In this document: piece by piece, positions 12,155-24,100 of the stretch | Layout of the letters: each line of letters starts with the position of its first letter | Numbering within the stretch: the stretch's first letter is position 1 | Source: Bactericera cockerelli | Taxonomy: Eukaryota; Arthropoda; Insecta; Hemiptera; Triozidae | DNA length: 64,000 nt | Assembly: GCA_024516035.1 (NCBI GenBank) | Contig: CM044967.1 | Coordinates: 6,137,284 to 6,201,283, forward strand | Direction of reading: 5' to 3' | Translations under genes and position numbers: made by a program | The notes under the pieces: model-generated | Seen by the model: only the letters and a program-made list of their open reading frames with translations | Databases searched by the model: none | What the model was told of the DNA's origin: nothing

Positions 12155-15100
12155 CTGTAAATAAATTGATACTGTCATTTTACACCTGCTAGAACGAGCC
12201 TGCCTTTATACGCCTCTTACTGGAAGATAATGGTGTTTGCATCAATTCTAGTCAGAGGTGAAATATGAAGACACAATTGTCGGAAAACAAACCATTTCTA
12301 GTTTTTTCTCGTGTTATTTTATTCTAAGTATCACAACTTTAATGGACTGTACAAAATTATGGAATTTTCGAAGTTTTTTGGGGTTTACGTCGCTTTAATG
12401 GTCAATGGTCATATCACGTCATGATTGCATGGTCACATGGCCATGATTCTATCACTGGACAATTCTAGACAAACCTAAATGAGGTCGGCATTGTTTAATC
12501 TGTTCCTCATTGTGAAGGTTAGTTGGTTCTGACAATACAACTTTAATATTAATAACACTCTTTAGTGGAAGGTAACCACCAGGCGAGGTTAATGCTCAAA
12601 GCATTTTCTACCGCCTAACCCTAAGAGTCTTATTATTATGTAGTCACAAACTCAAATTAATGAGGCTCGAATCCCATGCACAGACTACCTGGATTACCAG
12701 ACTAGCGTGTTGAACACTTGACTACCAGTGAACCTTTTTATTAAAATATTATGCCCAGAAATATTTGAAATCTGTCCACTGGTACAGTGCAACTTTAAAT
12801 TTTACACCTTTTCTAACACTAACCAAATTTTACGGCTGGATCGCTTTCCTAACACCAACTTTTCATTTGACCCACCTTGATCAAGTCTTGCGGCGTGATC
12901 CGGTACAGTTTCAGGTCTCTGGACAGCCGCTCCATGATGCACTTGAACTCGAGCTTGGCGTCGTACTTGGTCGAGGTCTTCGCTTTGATCTTGTGCCGCG
13001 CCCACGTCAGCATGGCTTCGAACTTCTTCACCTCACTCACCTCCAGGTTGCGGCACATTATCATCTGGACCATGCTCTCGGAAAGCGTGAGGAAGTCGAC
13101 TTGCTCGAACAGCTGAGGAGAGGTGAAGTATTTTTGAGATTTTTTTTTGTTTGTTCAACCAACAGATTGATGCTTTTAGAGCTGGACAAGCAGATACCTA
13201 CTATTCAACAACAAAAAATCACTGTTGTGATGAAATATAAATATCTTGATGTAATATAAATATAAATATGGGGGCTTTTAGCTTTTACCCTCTATTCGCT
13301 GTAAACTCACTAGTATTTTATTAGTTAGCTATCATATTTTGTGTTAATCACTTTCGTGATATCACAACTACTCAAACTCGCTTTACTAAATCTATGCTGA
13401 AACCGGGACTTAAACCACCGACCTCCACGTTACAAGTCCGACGCCTTATCGGTCAAGCTACTGAGGTCGGTAAACTATAGATAAACTAAGAAATAAAAAC
13501 TAATTTTGAGAAGGAGAAAAAAAATAGCTTCTGAATACTCACCATGTTAGCTTTGGACTCCACAAACTGCAGGATCATGTTGACTAGCTCCGAGGCGGAA
13601 GTGTACCTCCAGTAATAGTTCTCCAGGGAACACAGCATTGTACACACCTGGCGACAGAAGACGAAACTAAAATTGAGAAGTGTTTAACATATTTCAAATG
13701 TCAACCAACGCCAACGTTAACCTGCTGATTGGTTAGCGCAGCATACTTTGAATCACGAAGTTGGAGTCTTAGGGCGGAATTAATAGACAACATCAATAAC
13801 TCAAGTCGTTGGTAAGTGTCGATTTTCCCTATCTTACACAATACGCAATCCGTGACTTAGCGCCACAGAGGTATTACAAAAACGTCTATTAATTCCGCCC
13901 TTAGTTATTGCAAACAATAAACAAACATCTTCGAGGTTCGAGCTATGTGCTTGAAGAAGCCGTAAGTCCGAAATGGCGACCCATGTTTAGCTGATATTCT
14001 TACCATTTTAAGGTAGATCTGAAGTTCATGTAAGTAACTGAGTAGCTCTAGTTAGTTTCATAAGCGACTGATAAGGATAATCGTAGGAAAGGACGGTAAC
14101 TAAAACCATCATCTCATTTTCTAGTTTTACTGATACTGATGAATAATAATAATAATATCACCTTATTTATACTGCCCGATTAGGACTATAAGTCCCATTA
14201 TTCCAGCAGTAAGCTCAAGACTTATTACTACATATGTGGTAAAAATCCCAAATGGGAAGATAACTTGTCATGTCTCGGCTGGGTTTCGAACCCGCGACCT
14301 CTGGAATCTATGGATTCACAGAGTGCCGCCTTTACCACTGAGCTACCGGGACAGACTGATGAAGTGATCATGGTACTGATTATGGTATGGTACATGGCAA
14401 CATTGTTGAGTTCAAGACTGATCGTCCTGTGAAAAGAAATCTCTTGACTAACCAATTCGTTAGTTCGTAAAGCACAAGATGTGCAATAGATACTGTTTTG
14501 CAGCTTCATCCTGGGTCACGGTAAACTTTGCATCTTGGGAATTGATCCAGAAGTCATCATATATGCAAAGTGCATAAATAATATTGGAGTGATACTAATG
14601 AGTATCTTCTCCATCAAGCCATTTGCACACCACAACAAATTTACTTATTACAATTAATTCATTTTAAAATAATTGTAGATTGTAAATTAAAATTCTTAAA
14701 AAAAAAAAAACTAACCACTTCGATGCGCAGGAATTGTTTGGCGTGATGGAAGCAGGCCTGGAGCAGCTCTGGCAGGTCGTAGTGCTCTGCCGCGCAGATC
14801 AGGCCCGGAATATTGGTGCAGGTCAGGGGGCAGGAGCTGGTGTGCAGGTAGTCCAGCAGAATGCGAAACGTCTCGGGGTCAAACTCGATGATGGAAAACT
14901 GGAACAAAGATTTAAATTACTAACTAAGTAAAAGTTAAAAGTTATCATATTTGTGTTACTCACTTTCGTGATATCACAACTACTCAAACTCGCTTTACTA
15001 AATCTGCGCTGAAACCGGGACTTGAACCACCGACCTCCAGGTTACGAGTCTGCTGCCTTATCGATCAAGCTACTGAGGTCGGCTACTAATATTAATCGGC

Positions 15101-18100
15101 CTTTTGGCTAAGATCAAAGTGTAGTATCTGTTCTTAAATCACTAGCTAGTCCAAATACTAGCTACCGATCTCAGTATCTTACAGACAGGTGACTAACCGG
15201 AACATACCCTAATCAGCCTGGCTACTCGTAGCTAACGGAGTCAAAGAGTTTCAATAGGCTTTTTCTTGAAGGATGATTTGTGAGGATGGTTGGTCCTGCA
15301 AGTAATTCACATATAAAATGTGGGCCGGGACGATCTAGGAATAGCTGGTCCACACAATGTTCTGAAAACGCTTTGATTAATTGCAAAAGAACCATACTGA
15401 GTTATTATTTTTTAACCCGGTTGATGACTATCACAAATCTTCGGCATAGCTTTTGCCGCTACAGCAACAACAACAAGCCAGGCTGGCGTGCAGTTTCTCA
15501 AAAAATTAATGGCTTATGAAGAAAAAGCCCAAGTTTTCACAATGGTTCATCGCACATCATACTATGTGGTTCAGGACGTGCCGACTAATGTTAGCTGGAG
15601 ACCATCACACTGCGTTGGGGCAAATAGTTTTTTTTTTGTAAGGTTATGGTTATAATTTGCCAGCCTCCGTGGCGTAATGGATGTGATTACTGCCCGTAGT
15701 CCAGAGGTCTCGAGTTCGACTCCCGATTGGGGCAGACTTTTCGAAGAAAATTCTGTCCCTTCCAAACACGTGAGGCTTTCACTTCCGGCTCTACCCAAGC
15801 TGGGTGAGGTTAAAGTGGGTAGCTGGTACGATTCCCAGCGAATGGAGGGTAAAACCCCCGTTCTGACTATCTCAAATCAGGACGTTAATACCGAATAGAA
15901 TCAACTGTTCACAATAGATCTAATTAGGTCGCAGTGTTAATTGTATGGGTTTCACTGAAAACCCTGCAACCAGGTCAGATAATAATGGTTATAATAATGT
16001 GTTCAACTTACTTCAACTTGGGCTAGTTTATTCCGATCTACTTTCTGCGCGTCCGCACACACACTTAACCTAGGAACTGTCAGCTGCTGGTTCAGACTCT
16101 TGTCTTTATCTTTCTCTTTTTGTTCTTTATCTGAAACCAATAAAAAATATTTGATAGATAATTTGAGCTTACGCAATGAATTGAAATTTCCTACAACAAC
16201 GCAATTTCCTACAACAACATTGAAAGTGCCAATAGAGGGGGACTAATAAGTACCATTAAATAAATTCTACTTAGCCTAAAAAAAAAAATAAAAAAAAATC
16301 ATTGGTTTTACTGTGTCCAAAAGGAACCTACAATGTAATGTATCACACAGTTCCGGGATCTCCTACCTCTTCTGAGAATAGGTTTTCAGTGGGTAAAAAT
16401 CCCACACCCCAGGGAGTGAGGTGGCTGGGTGTCTTTAGAAGATTTTCCTATCATCACAAAAAACGCCCTTTGTCAATATTATTCTTGCCAATAAAGAGTT
16501 ATTATTATAAAATATAAAAAAAGACGAGATGAGAACACGTCAGAAATCAGTGTGTGGAGAAACAACCCTGAGGGACGAAGGGTACAAGGAGGACCTAATT
16601 CTAGATGGTGGGACAGTGTCAAGAAAGATATATGAGAGTGTGTGAACTGTCAGATGAGAATAGAGTAGACCGTTTGTTTTGGAGGCAAAGCGTGATTCAG
16701 GCTAAGTACCGACTGTGGTTTGCGTGGCCATGGATGTAAGCAAGTTGTCATATTTATGTTGATCACAATTGTGATATCACAACTACTCAAACTCGATTTA
16801 CTAAAATTACGCTTAACATGGGACTTGAACCACTGACCTCCAAATTATAAGTCCGTCGCCTTATCGATTAACCTACTGAGGTCGGTCATGAATGTAAGTA
16901 AGTAAGTAAGTAAGTAAAATAATAACCTGGATAGTCTGGATACTTTGTCTTTGGAAAACTCCTAATTTGTATGAAAACTTAAAAAAAAAACAAATTTCAT
17001 TTTATCTAGTTCGCCGGGAGGCGAGCGCTCGTCAAGTAGCACTCGCCACCGGCCTATATTAATAATAATAATATCGCCTTTTAATACTGCCCGATAAGGA
17101 CTATTAAAGTCCCATTATTCCAGCAGCAAGCCCAAGACATATTATTATGTGGTAAAAATCCCAAATGGGAGGATAACTTGTCATGTCCCGGCTGGGTTTC
17201 GAACCCACGACCTCTGGAACTTCTGGATTCACAGAGTGCCGCTTTTACCACTGAGCTACCGGGCCAGACATATTAACACGATTTTAATAACCAGGAACTC
17301 ACTCGAGCAGTCTTGGGAGGAGGCCCACTTCTTTCGGTCCTCTGCAGACAGCTGCTGTGAGCTCTGCTTCTTGATGGAGCGACCCCACCCCGCTGTCAGG
17401 GTTCCCAGCCGGGAGAAGGCTCGCTTCACCATAGGGGAACTAGGCACACTTTTTGGTCTGGAAATAAAACAATACATTTTCATTTACTTAATTTATTTAA
17501 GGGTATAAGGGTACACATTAATTATAATTGAATTGAATTGAATTGATAAGGGTTGGGTGGAAGATATAGCCACAGGCAATAACTTCGCTCTTTAGTTAGG
17601 ACATTAGTTTAAAAAAATTCATACTATTTTGTCATTTGTTTATTTTTCCATAAATTTATACTGTTACAGTTTACAACTGTAGGTTTACAAGTGAGCTGCC
17701 TGAAATATCGATATGTCAATTTCGGAGTAGATGTCGGGCATTTCTTAGAACTATAATATTTTTATTGAATCATATTAAATGGGAGTTTCTATATCAGGTA
17801 CTCGAAGAAAGTTGCTACTCTTGGGTTTCCTTACCTGGGAGTTTCTATATCAGGTACTTGAAAAAAAAGTTGCTACTCTCGGGTTTCCTTACCTGGGAGT
17901 TTCTATATCAGGTACTTGAAGAAAGTTGCTACTCTTGGGTTTCCTTACCTGGGAGTTTCTATATCAGGTACTTGAAAAAAAAGTTGCTACTCTCGGGTTT
18001 CCTTACCTGGGAGTTTCTATATCAGGTACTTGAAGAAAGTTGCTACTCTTGGGTTTCCTTACCTGGGAGTTTCTATATCAGGTACTTGAAGAAAGTTACT

Positions 18101-21100
18101 ACTCTTGGGTTTCCTTACCTGGGAGTTTCTATATCAGGTACTTGAAGAAAGTTGCTACTCTTGGGTTTCTGGGGACTCGGAAGAACAGGTACAGCTCGTG
18201 CTAGGATTTCGGCCACAGGGACTTGAGGAGAGCCAAACCCGGTGGATATACCGTACAGCATCTCTTGAAACACCCTGGAAATGTTTCACACAGTCATATT
18301 AATGACACACAGTCATATTAATAACACACAGTCATATTTATAACACACAATCATATTTATAACACACAGTCATATTAATAACACTGATGTCAACCCATAA
18401 TTTGACATCCTCATCATCATAGGGTGGCGTCATCGTGAACGATGGTAGCCAGACAGTGGAGGAATGACTCAGCACTTCTATTACTGTCTTTACAAGGAGG
18501 CTAATAATTGACAAGGGCCCCCAGAACCAAGCCAATGCTGGTCTACTCCCTGTTTATAGTCTCCCAGCCAGACTGCTGGTCTACTCCCTGTTTATAGTCC
18601 CCCAGCTAGACTATAACACACAGTCATATTAATTTTTTTTTTTAATAGTTTATTTATTTATTTTCTTTATAAAGAAACATTTCTACAAAGGTACTTCTCC
18701 TAAGCTTTGAAGGGCTTCTAAGTGATAATAACACTGATGTCAACCCGTAATTTGCCATCCTCACTCAACTTTAAATCCAAGAGTACATTTTCGATTTTCT
18801 ACTATTTATTTTTCTAGTTTTACTACCGAGAATATCTACAATGTATTTTAAATTATTTTCATTGTCATCTGACAAGATTAATTTCTTTTGAAGGTGGTCC
18901 TCCAATGACGAGAGGGTCCTCTCCTCATTGGAATGTACATAAATATGTACAAAGAAAGTTGAAAAAAGATACTGAAACCTTTAACCAAATTTCACTGAAG
19001 TCTAAATAAATTATAACATAGTGAATATTTATTGTTCAAATAATCAATATCGTGATATCAAAACTATCCAAACTAGCTTTACTAAATTCAAAGAGGAAAT
19101 GCGGCGACAGTTGTGGGCTGTGTGCCCAGTGTGCCCCAGGGAGATGATTTGGTTGACTTGTTTTATAGATAGTAAAATAAATATTACTGACAATATTTAC
19201 TAAATCTACGCTGAAACCGGGACTTAAACTACGGAACCTCCAGGTTACAAGTCCGCCACCTTATGGATCAAGCTACTGAGGTCAGTATGAAAGAAGAAGA
19301 AAACAAGTCTAATGTATAAGTTAAGTCTGTATTGTTTACAACCTTTAGTTTGTATGCCTTGTTAGGACATTAGTATTGTCGTTTGGATTACTTTAAAGTA
19401 TTAAAGTTCTAAATGATGTTATGTCCATTAACACTTAGACGACCGGCATGGTTTTTCGTGAATTCTCTTGTGGGACCGGCGATAATACGGCTATCCGACC
19501 GGGTGTACCACCGCTGGTACACCCGGTCCATTCCGTACGAACGCGCGTGTACCACCGGTGGTACACCCGGTCGTCTACGTGTTAAGAAAAAAAAGAAAGT
19601 CACTCACCTGCTACGCACACCCAGGATCGCCCGCACTCCGATGAACTTCACCTTGGTCTTGCTCTGCCCGACCAGGAACACCACGTCGAACAAAGCCCCG
19701 TTCACACTCACGTTGGGTTCGGAGTTCATAAACACTCGCGTGAAGTCTCGCGCCAGCTGGTCGTAGTCTTCGAATCTGTCTCGCACCGAGTCCAGAAGAG
19801 GCGAGGAGGGGCGCATGTGACCTATGGGACGCCATGAGCCTCGCCTGTGAATTGAATTGAATTGAATACTTTTATTTATTTGTACAATAATGATATTACA
19901 AACAATACGGGCGGAATTAATAGACAACATCAGTAACTTAAGTCATTGGTAAGTGTCGGTTTTCCCTATCTTACAAAGTACGCAATCCGTGACTTAGCGC
20001 CACAGAGGTATTACAAAAACGTCTATTAATTCCGCCCTGCATCTCCTATAAGCTAAGTCTAACTTCTGAGGAGAAGACATTAAGGAAAGGAAGGATAGGA
20101 AAGTGTGTCAAAGGATAGAAATAAAGGAAAGGAAGGATAGGAAAGTGTGTCCCGGTAGCTCAGTGGTAGAGGCGGCACTCTGTGAATCCAGAGATTCCAG
20201 AGTCAGGTGGTAGAAAATGCAGCTTTGAGAACTAACCTCGCCTGGTGGTTACCTTCCACTAAAGAGCATTATTATTATTATTATGCCAAAATGAAAAGCC
20301 TCCTGATTCTTTTTGCTTCTTTCAATGGGGTTGGACTGCGTGAATTTGTAAAAAAATAAAAAGTATACTGGCTCACTCACCTATAAGGCTTGGGAATCTG
20401 GCCCCTCACTCACCTATAAGGCTAGGGAATCTGGCCCCTCACTCACTTATAAGGCTTGGGAATCTGGCCCCTCACTCACCTATAAGGCTAGGGCATCTGG
20501 CCCCTCACTCACTTATAAGGCTTGGGAATCTGGCCCCTCACTCACCTATAAGGCTAGGTAATCTGGCCCCTCACTCACCTATAAGGCTTGGGAATCTGGC
20601 CCCTCACTCACCTATAAGGCTTGGGAATCTGGCCCCTCACTCACCTATAAGGCTCGGGAATCTGGCCCCTCACTCACCTATAAGGCTTGGGAATCTGGCC
20701 CCTCACTCACCTAGAAGGCTTGGGAATCTGGCCCCTCACTCACCTATAAGGCTTGGGAATCTGGCCCCTCACTCACCTATAAGGCTTGTAAATCTGGCCC
20801 CTCACTTACCTATAAGGCTTGGGAATCTGGCCCCTCACTCACCTATGAGGCTTGGGAATCTGGCACTTCACTCACCTATAAGGCTTGGGAATCTGGCCCC
20901 TCACTCACCTAAAGGGCTTTGGGAATCTGGCCTCTCACTCACCTAAAGGGCTTGGGAATCTGGCCTCTCACTCACCTATAAGGCTTGGGAATCTTTTTTT
21001 ATTCTTTTTTTTTAATTTTTTTTTTAAATTTATTTAATTTTTTTTTTAATTTAAAATCCTGTTACCTATACCTATAAAAATTGCATATGATACTCGTATG

Positions 21101-24100
21101 CGTGTAAACAGAGATAAAAAAAAAAAAAAATCTGGCCCCTCACTCACCTATAAGGCTTGGGAATCTGGCCCGTCTCCGCGTGGTTCTGCAAGTTGGCCAC
21201 AATGTCCTCCAGCATCTGACTCCGGGTTCTCTCTTGCATTCGGGCGAACTTCGGGGCCGAATAACTGGCCCTCTCGCCGTTCACGATTTTCGTCAGGAGC
21301 CACTCGCGAAACATCGGGCCCTTGTCGAACACAGATTGCTCCCACAGGTACGGCTTGTAGGCGCCCACCTCATCGCGAGTTACGACGGAGACCTGGTGAG
21401 GACAAAAGAGGTATATTGTTCATTTTTACTTCATATTATTTATTTACAAGGATTTTCTATCCTTGTAAATAATAGGATTTTCTATCCTTGTAAATAATAG
21501 GATTTTCTATCCTTGTAAATAATGTAAATAATAGGTATTGCTTTTTCATTAGAACTTTCTTTGAAGGATTTTATAATTTTCAATGAGGAACGGTAAAAAA
21601 CCAAATCAGCAAATTGCTGATTTGACAACGAATTTTTAAGAAACCTAAAGAAAACGATTTATGTTATCAACGAAATTACATTAAAATATCTACCTTCTAC
21701 CTATTGAAAAAATAATTATTTCTTTATAAACTTACTCTATTTTATCATTCTAAAAATGCTTATCAGAAATTATTTTTTTTTTTTATTATGAGACATTAAT
21801 TTTATCATTTTTTTCCTGCTTGTTCTACTACTACTAATACTAGGAATTACTACGATTAATTATATTTACGTGCTGTTTTTCTATTGCAAAACTGACCTCA
21901 GATGATACTTTCACTTCACGGGAAATTTCTCAATGAACTGAATAGAGGCCACAAGTTTGTTTTTACAACGTGCGTGTTCGAGATCAATAGTTCCCAAATA
22001 CTTTCCTTTCCAGCCATGCGCATCCTGGACTCAATGAAAATCTTTGTCTTCGAGTTTTCGATGTAGGTACAATTGAATTAGACCCTTGCGGAAAGTCGTA
22101 ATACAATGTTCTGAACAATGCCCATTCGAAAGCGCGGGCCTTCTTTTCACGAATATTTTCATTTTGTTTTGGTTGAACTCCGCTCCTGGCTTTTATGGTT
22201 TCCCATGTTTTGTTACATCATCATACAATTCACTATCCTGGACACCAACAAATTCTTAGATGTTGAAAGGGACTTTAAGATAAAAAAAAACATCTTAAAT
22301 CTCAGTTCAAACAAATTAATAAAATCGCATCAGTCGAAAGTCCATCAATGGACATGAATACGATCTAAAAATTCTTAACCTTGTTTTCCCAGATGGTTGA
22401 TCGCAGAAACATGTGTTTAAGAACGAGCTGAATTCTCCACTTAAGTCGGCTGGAGACCATCATTCCACCAAGGAAGAGCTAAGCTGGTTGGCTACAGCTT
22501 GGGGGAACAACAACAACTTTATTTGTGTCATTTTTTTTTTTTTACTTGCCTCATATACGGTGGGTTTCGTCTGGATCTTCGAATTCTTAAAATGATTACA
22601 TTGAACACGATCTATTTTTTTTTTTTTTTTTTTTTTTTTTTGGTTCAACGTCACATTCAACTGCATGAGCAACAAATATTCTTTACAAAAATAACAAAGC
22701 AACTCAACTGCAACAAATATTCTTAACCTAATTTGTGTCATTTTTTTTTTTTTTTACTTGCCTCATATAGGGTGGGTTTTCTCTGGATCTTGAGACTTGT
22801 CATGACCGTGAATATGATTACATTGAAAACGATCTTCTTTTTTTCAATATCGCTTTCAACTGCATGGGTAAAATTCTTCACATAATTTGTGTCACATTTT
22901 TTTAAAACTTGCCTCATATAGGGTGGATTTTCTCTGGATTTCAACACATTCAACTGCATTAGCAAATATTCTTAACCTAATTTGTGTCATATTTTTTTTA
23001 CTTGCCTCATATAGGGTGGGTTTCCTCTGGATTTCAACACATTCAACTGCATGAGCAAATATTCTTAACCTAATTTGTGTCATATTTTTTTTACTTGCCT
23101 CATATCGGGTGGGCTTTCTCTGGATCTTCGGACTTGTCCTGACCAGGATGAAGGTGTGGAGGAAGTGGGACTTTATGCAGGCGGGAGAGAAGGAGGTGTT
23201 GTCCGCCTCCAGGAAGACAACGCACACGATGTCGTTGCCTATGTGACGCTTCCTCTGGAGCTGTAAGTCGAGATAGTCAATGAGAAAGTTGATAATCAGA
23301 TATTGTGATTAATTTTATTTATTTACTAGCCGTTTGCCCATGCTTTGCAACGGGACTAAATTTCAAATTTACTAAGGCATGGCCTTACTGCTGGACAGCA
23401 ATGCCTTTTTGAACTTTTTATAATTTTTCTGGACAAAACGATAATGGTTTTGGGGGGTCAATTCTGAGACATTTTTCGCTATCTCTTACCGTTTTGGCTA
23501 AACAACTCCGGACAAACAAACAAACAAACAAACATAGGTAGGTAGGTAGTCCTTTTTTCTGTTTTATATATAGAGATTTAATACATGACAAGTAAATGGT
23601 TCAAATATAATTATATATTACATAATTCATAATATTTTTAACTGAACTTATGCTAGTTTCTTTTGGCTGTCGTCATCTCACACTAAGGGCCACACCTATG
23701 AAGTATGGTCCTTGTGTCGTGGAATGCAGCCTTGTTCTAGTTTCTGTGTTAATTATAATTAGGTACTATCCTTTATTATAACTACTATCCTTTAATAATG
23801 TCGATGTTCTGATGTTACAGGTATCTGTTTATACTGATTAAAATAGAGAGGTTAGTTGATGGCAAGGATGTTCAGACCTATTCCCTGCTGATGAGAGCTA
23901 ATAAACTCGAAACAGATGACCAAGTATGTTCTGATATTCATGTATATCTAGTAAAACTTCTCACTTTTCTGTTTATGCTGATCGCACTGATACAGATAAT
24001 TGAAAAATAACTTGTTCTCATTTGACGTTAGTTGAAAACTATGCATTTGTTTAACAAGTAGATATACAAATTATAAAAATATTAGATATACAATTTTCAT

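Noticed and set aside
12765..13259. 164-codon plus-strand frame
   Set aside because: It is the antisense shadow of the BACK-like exon at 12876-13112; the minus frame has family motifs and proper splice sites.
17765..18302. Plus-strand open frames of repeated [21 protein letters not shown] peptide
   Set aside because: They are read antisense through the 56/58-bp array of an exon end on the minus strand and have no start or splice context.
19413..19766. 117-codon plus-strand frame
   Set aside because: It runs through a MITE and antisense through the BTB exon.
21098..21497. Plus-strand open frames with G+C-rich codons
   Set aside because: Shadows of the Rap-GAP exon at 21148-21392.
22413..22965. 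Lysine- or phenylalanine-rich frames
   Set aside because: They come from the donor array and its poly(T) tracts. Only the frame continuous with the exon at 23099-23260 was kept as potentially meaningful.
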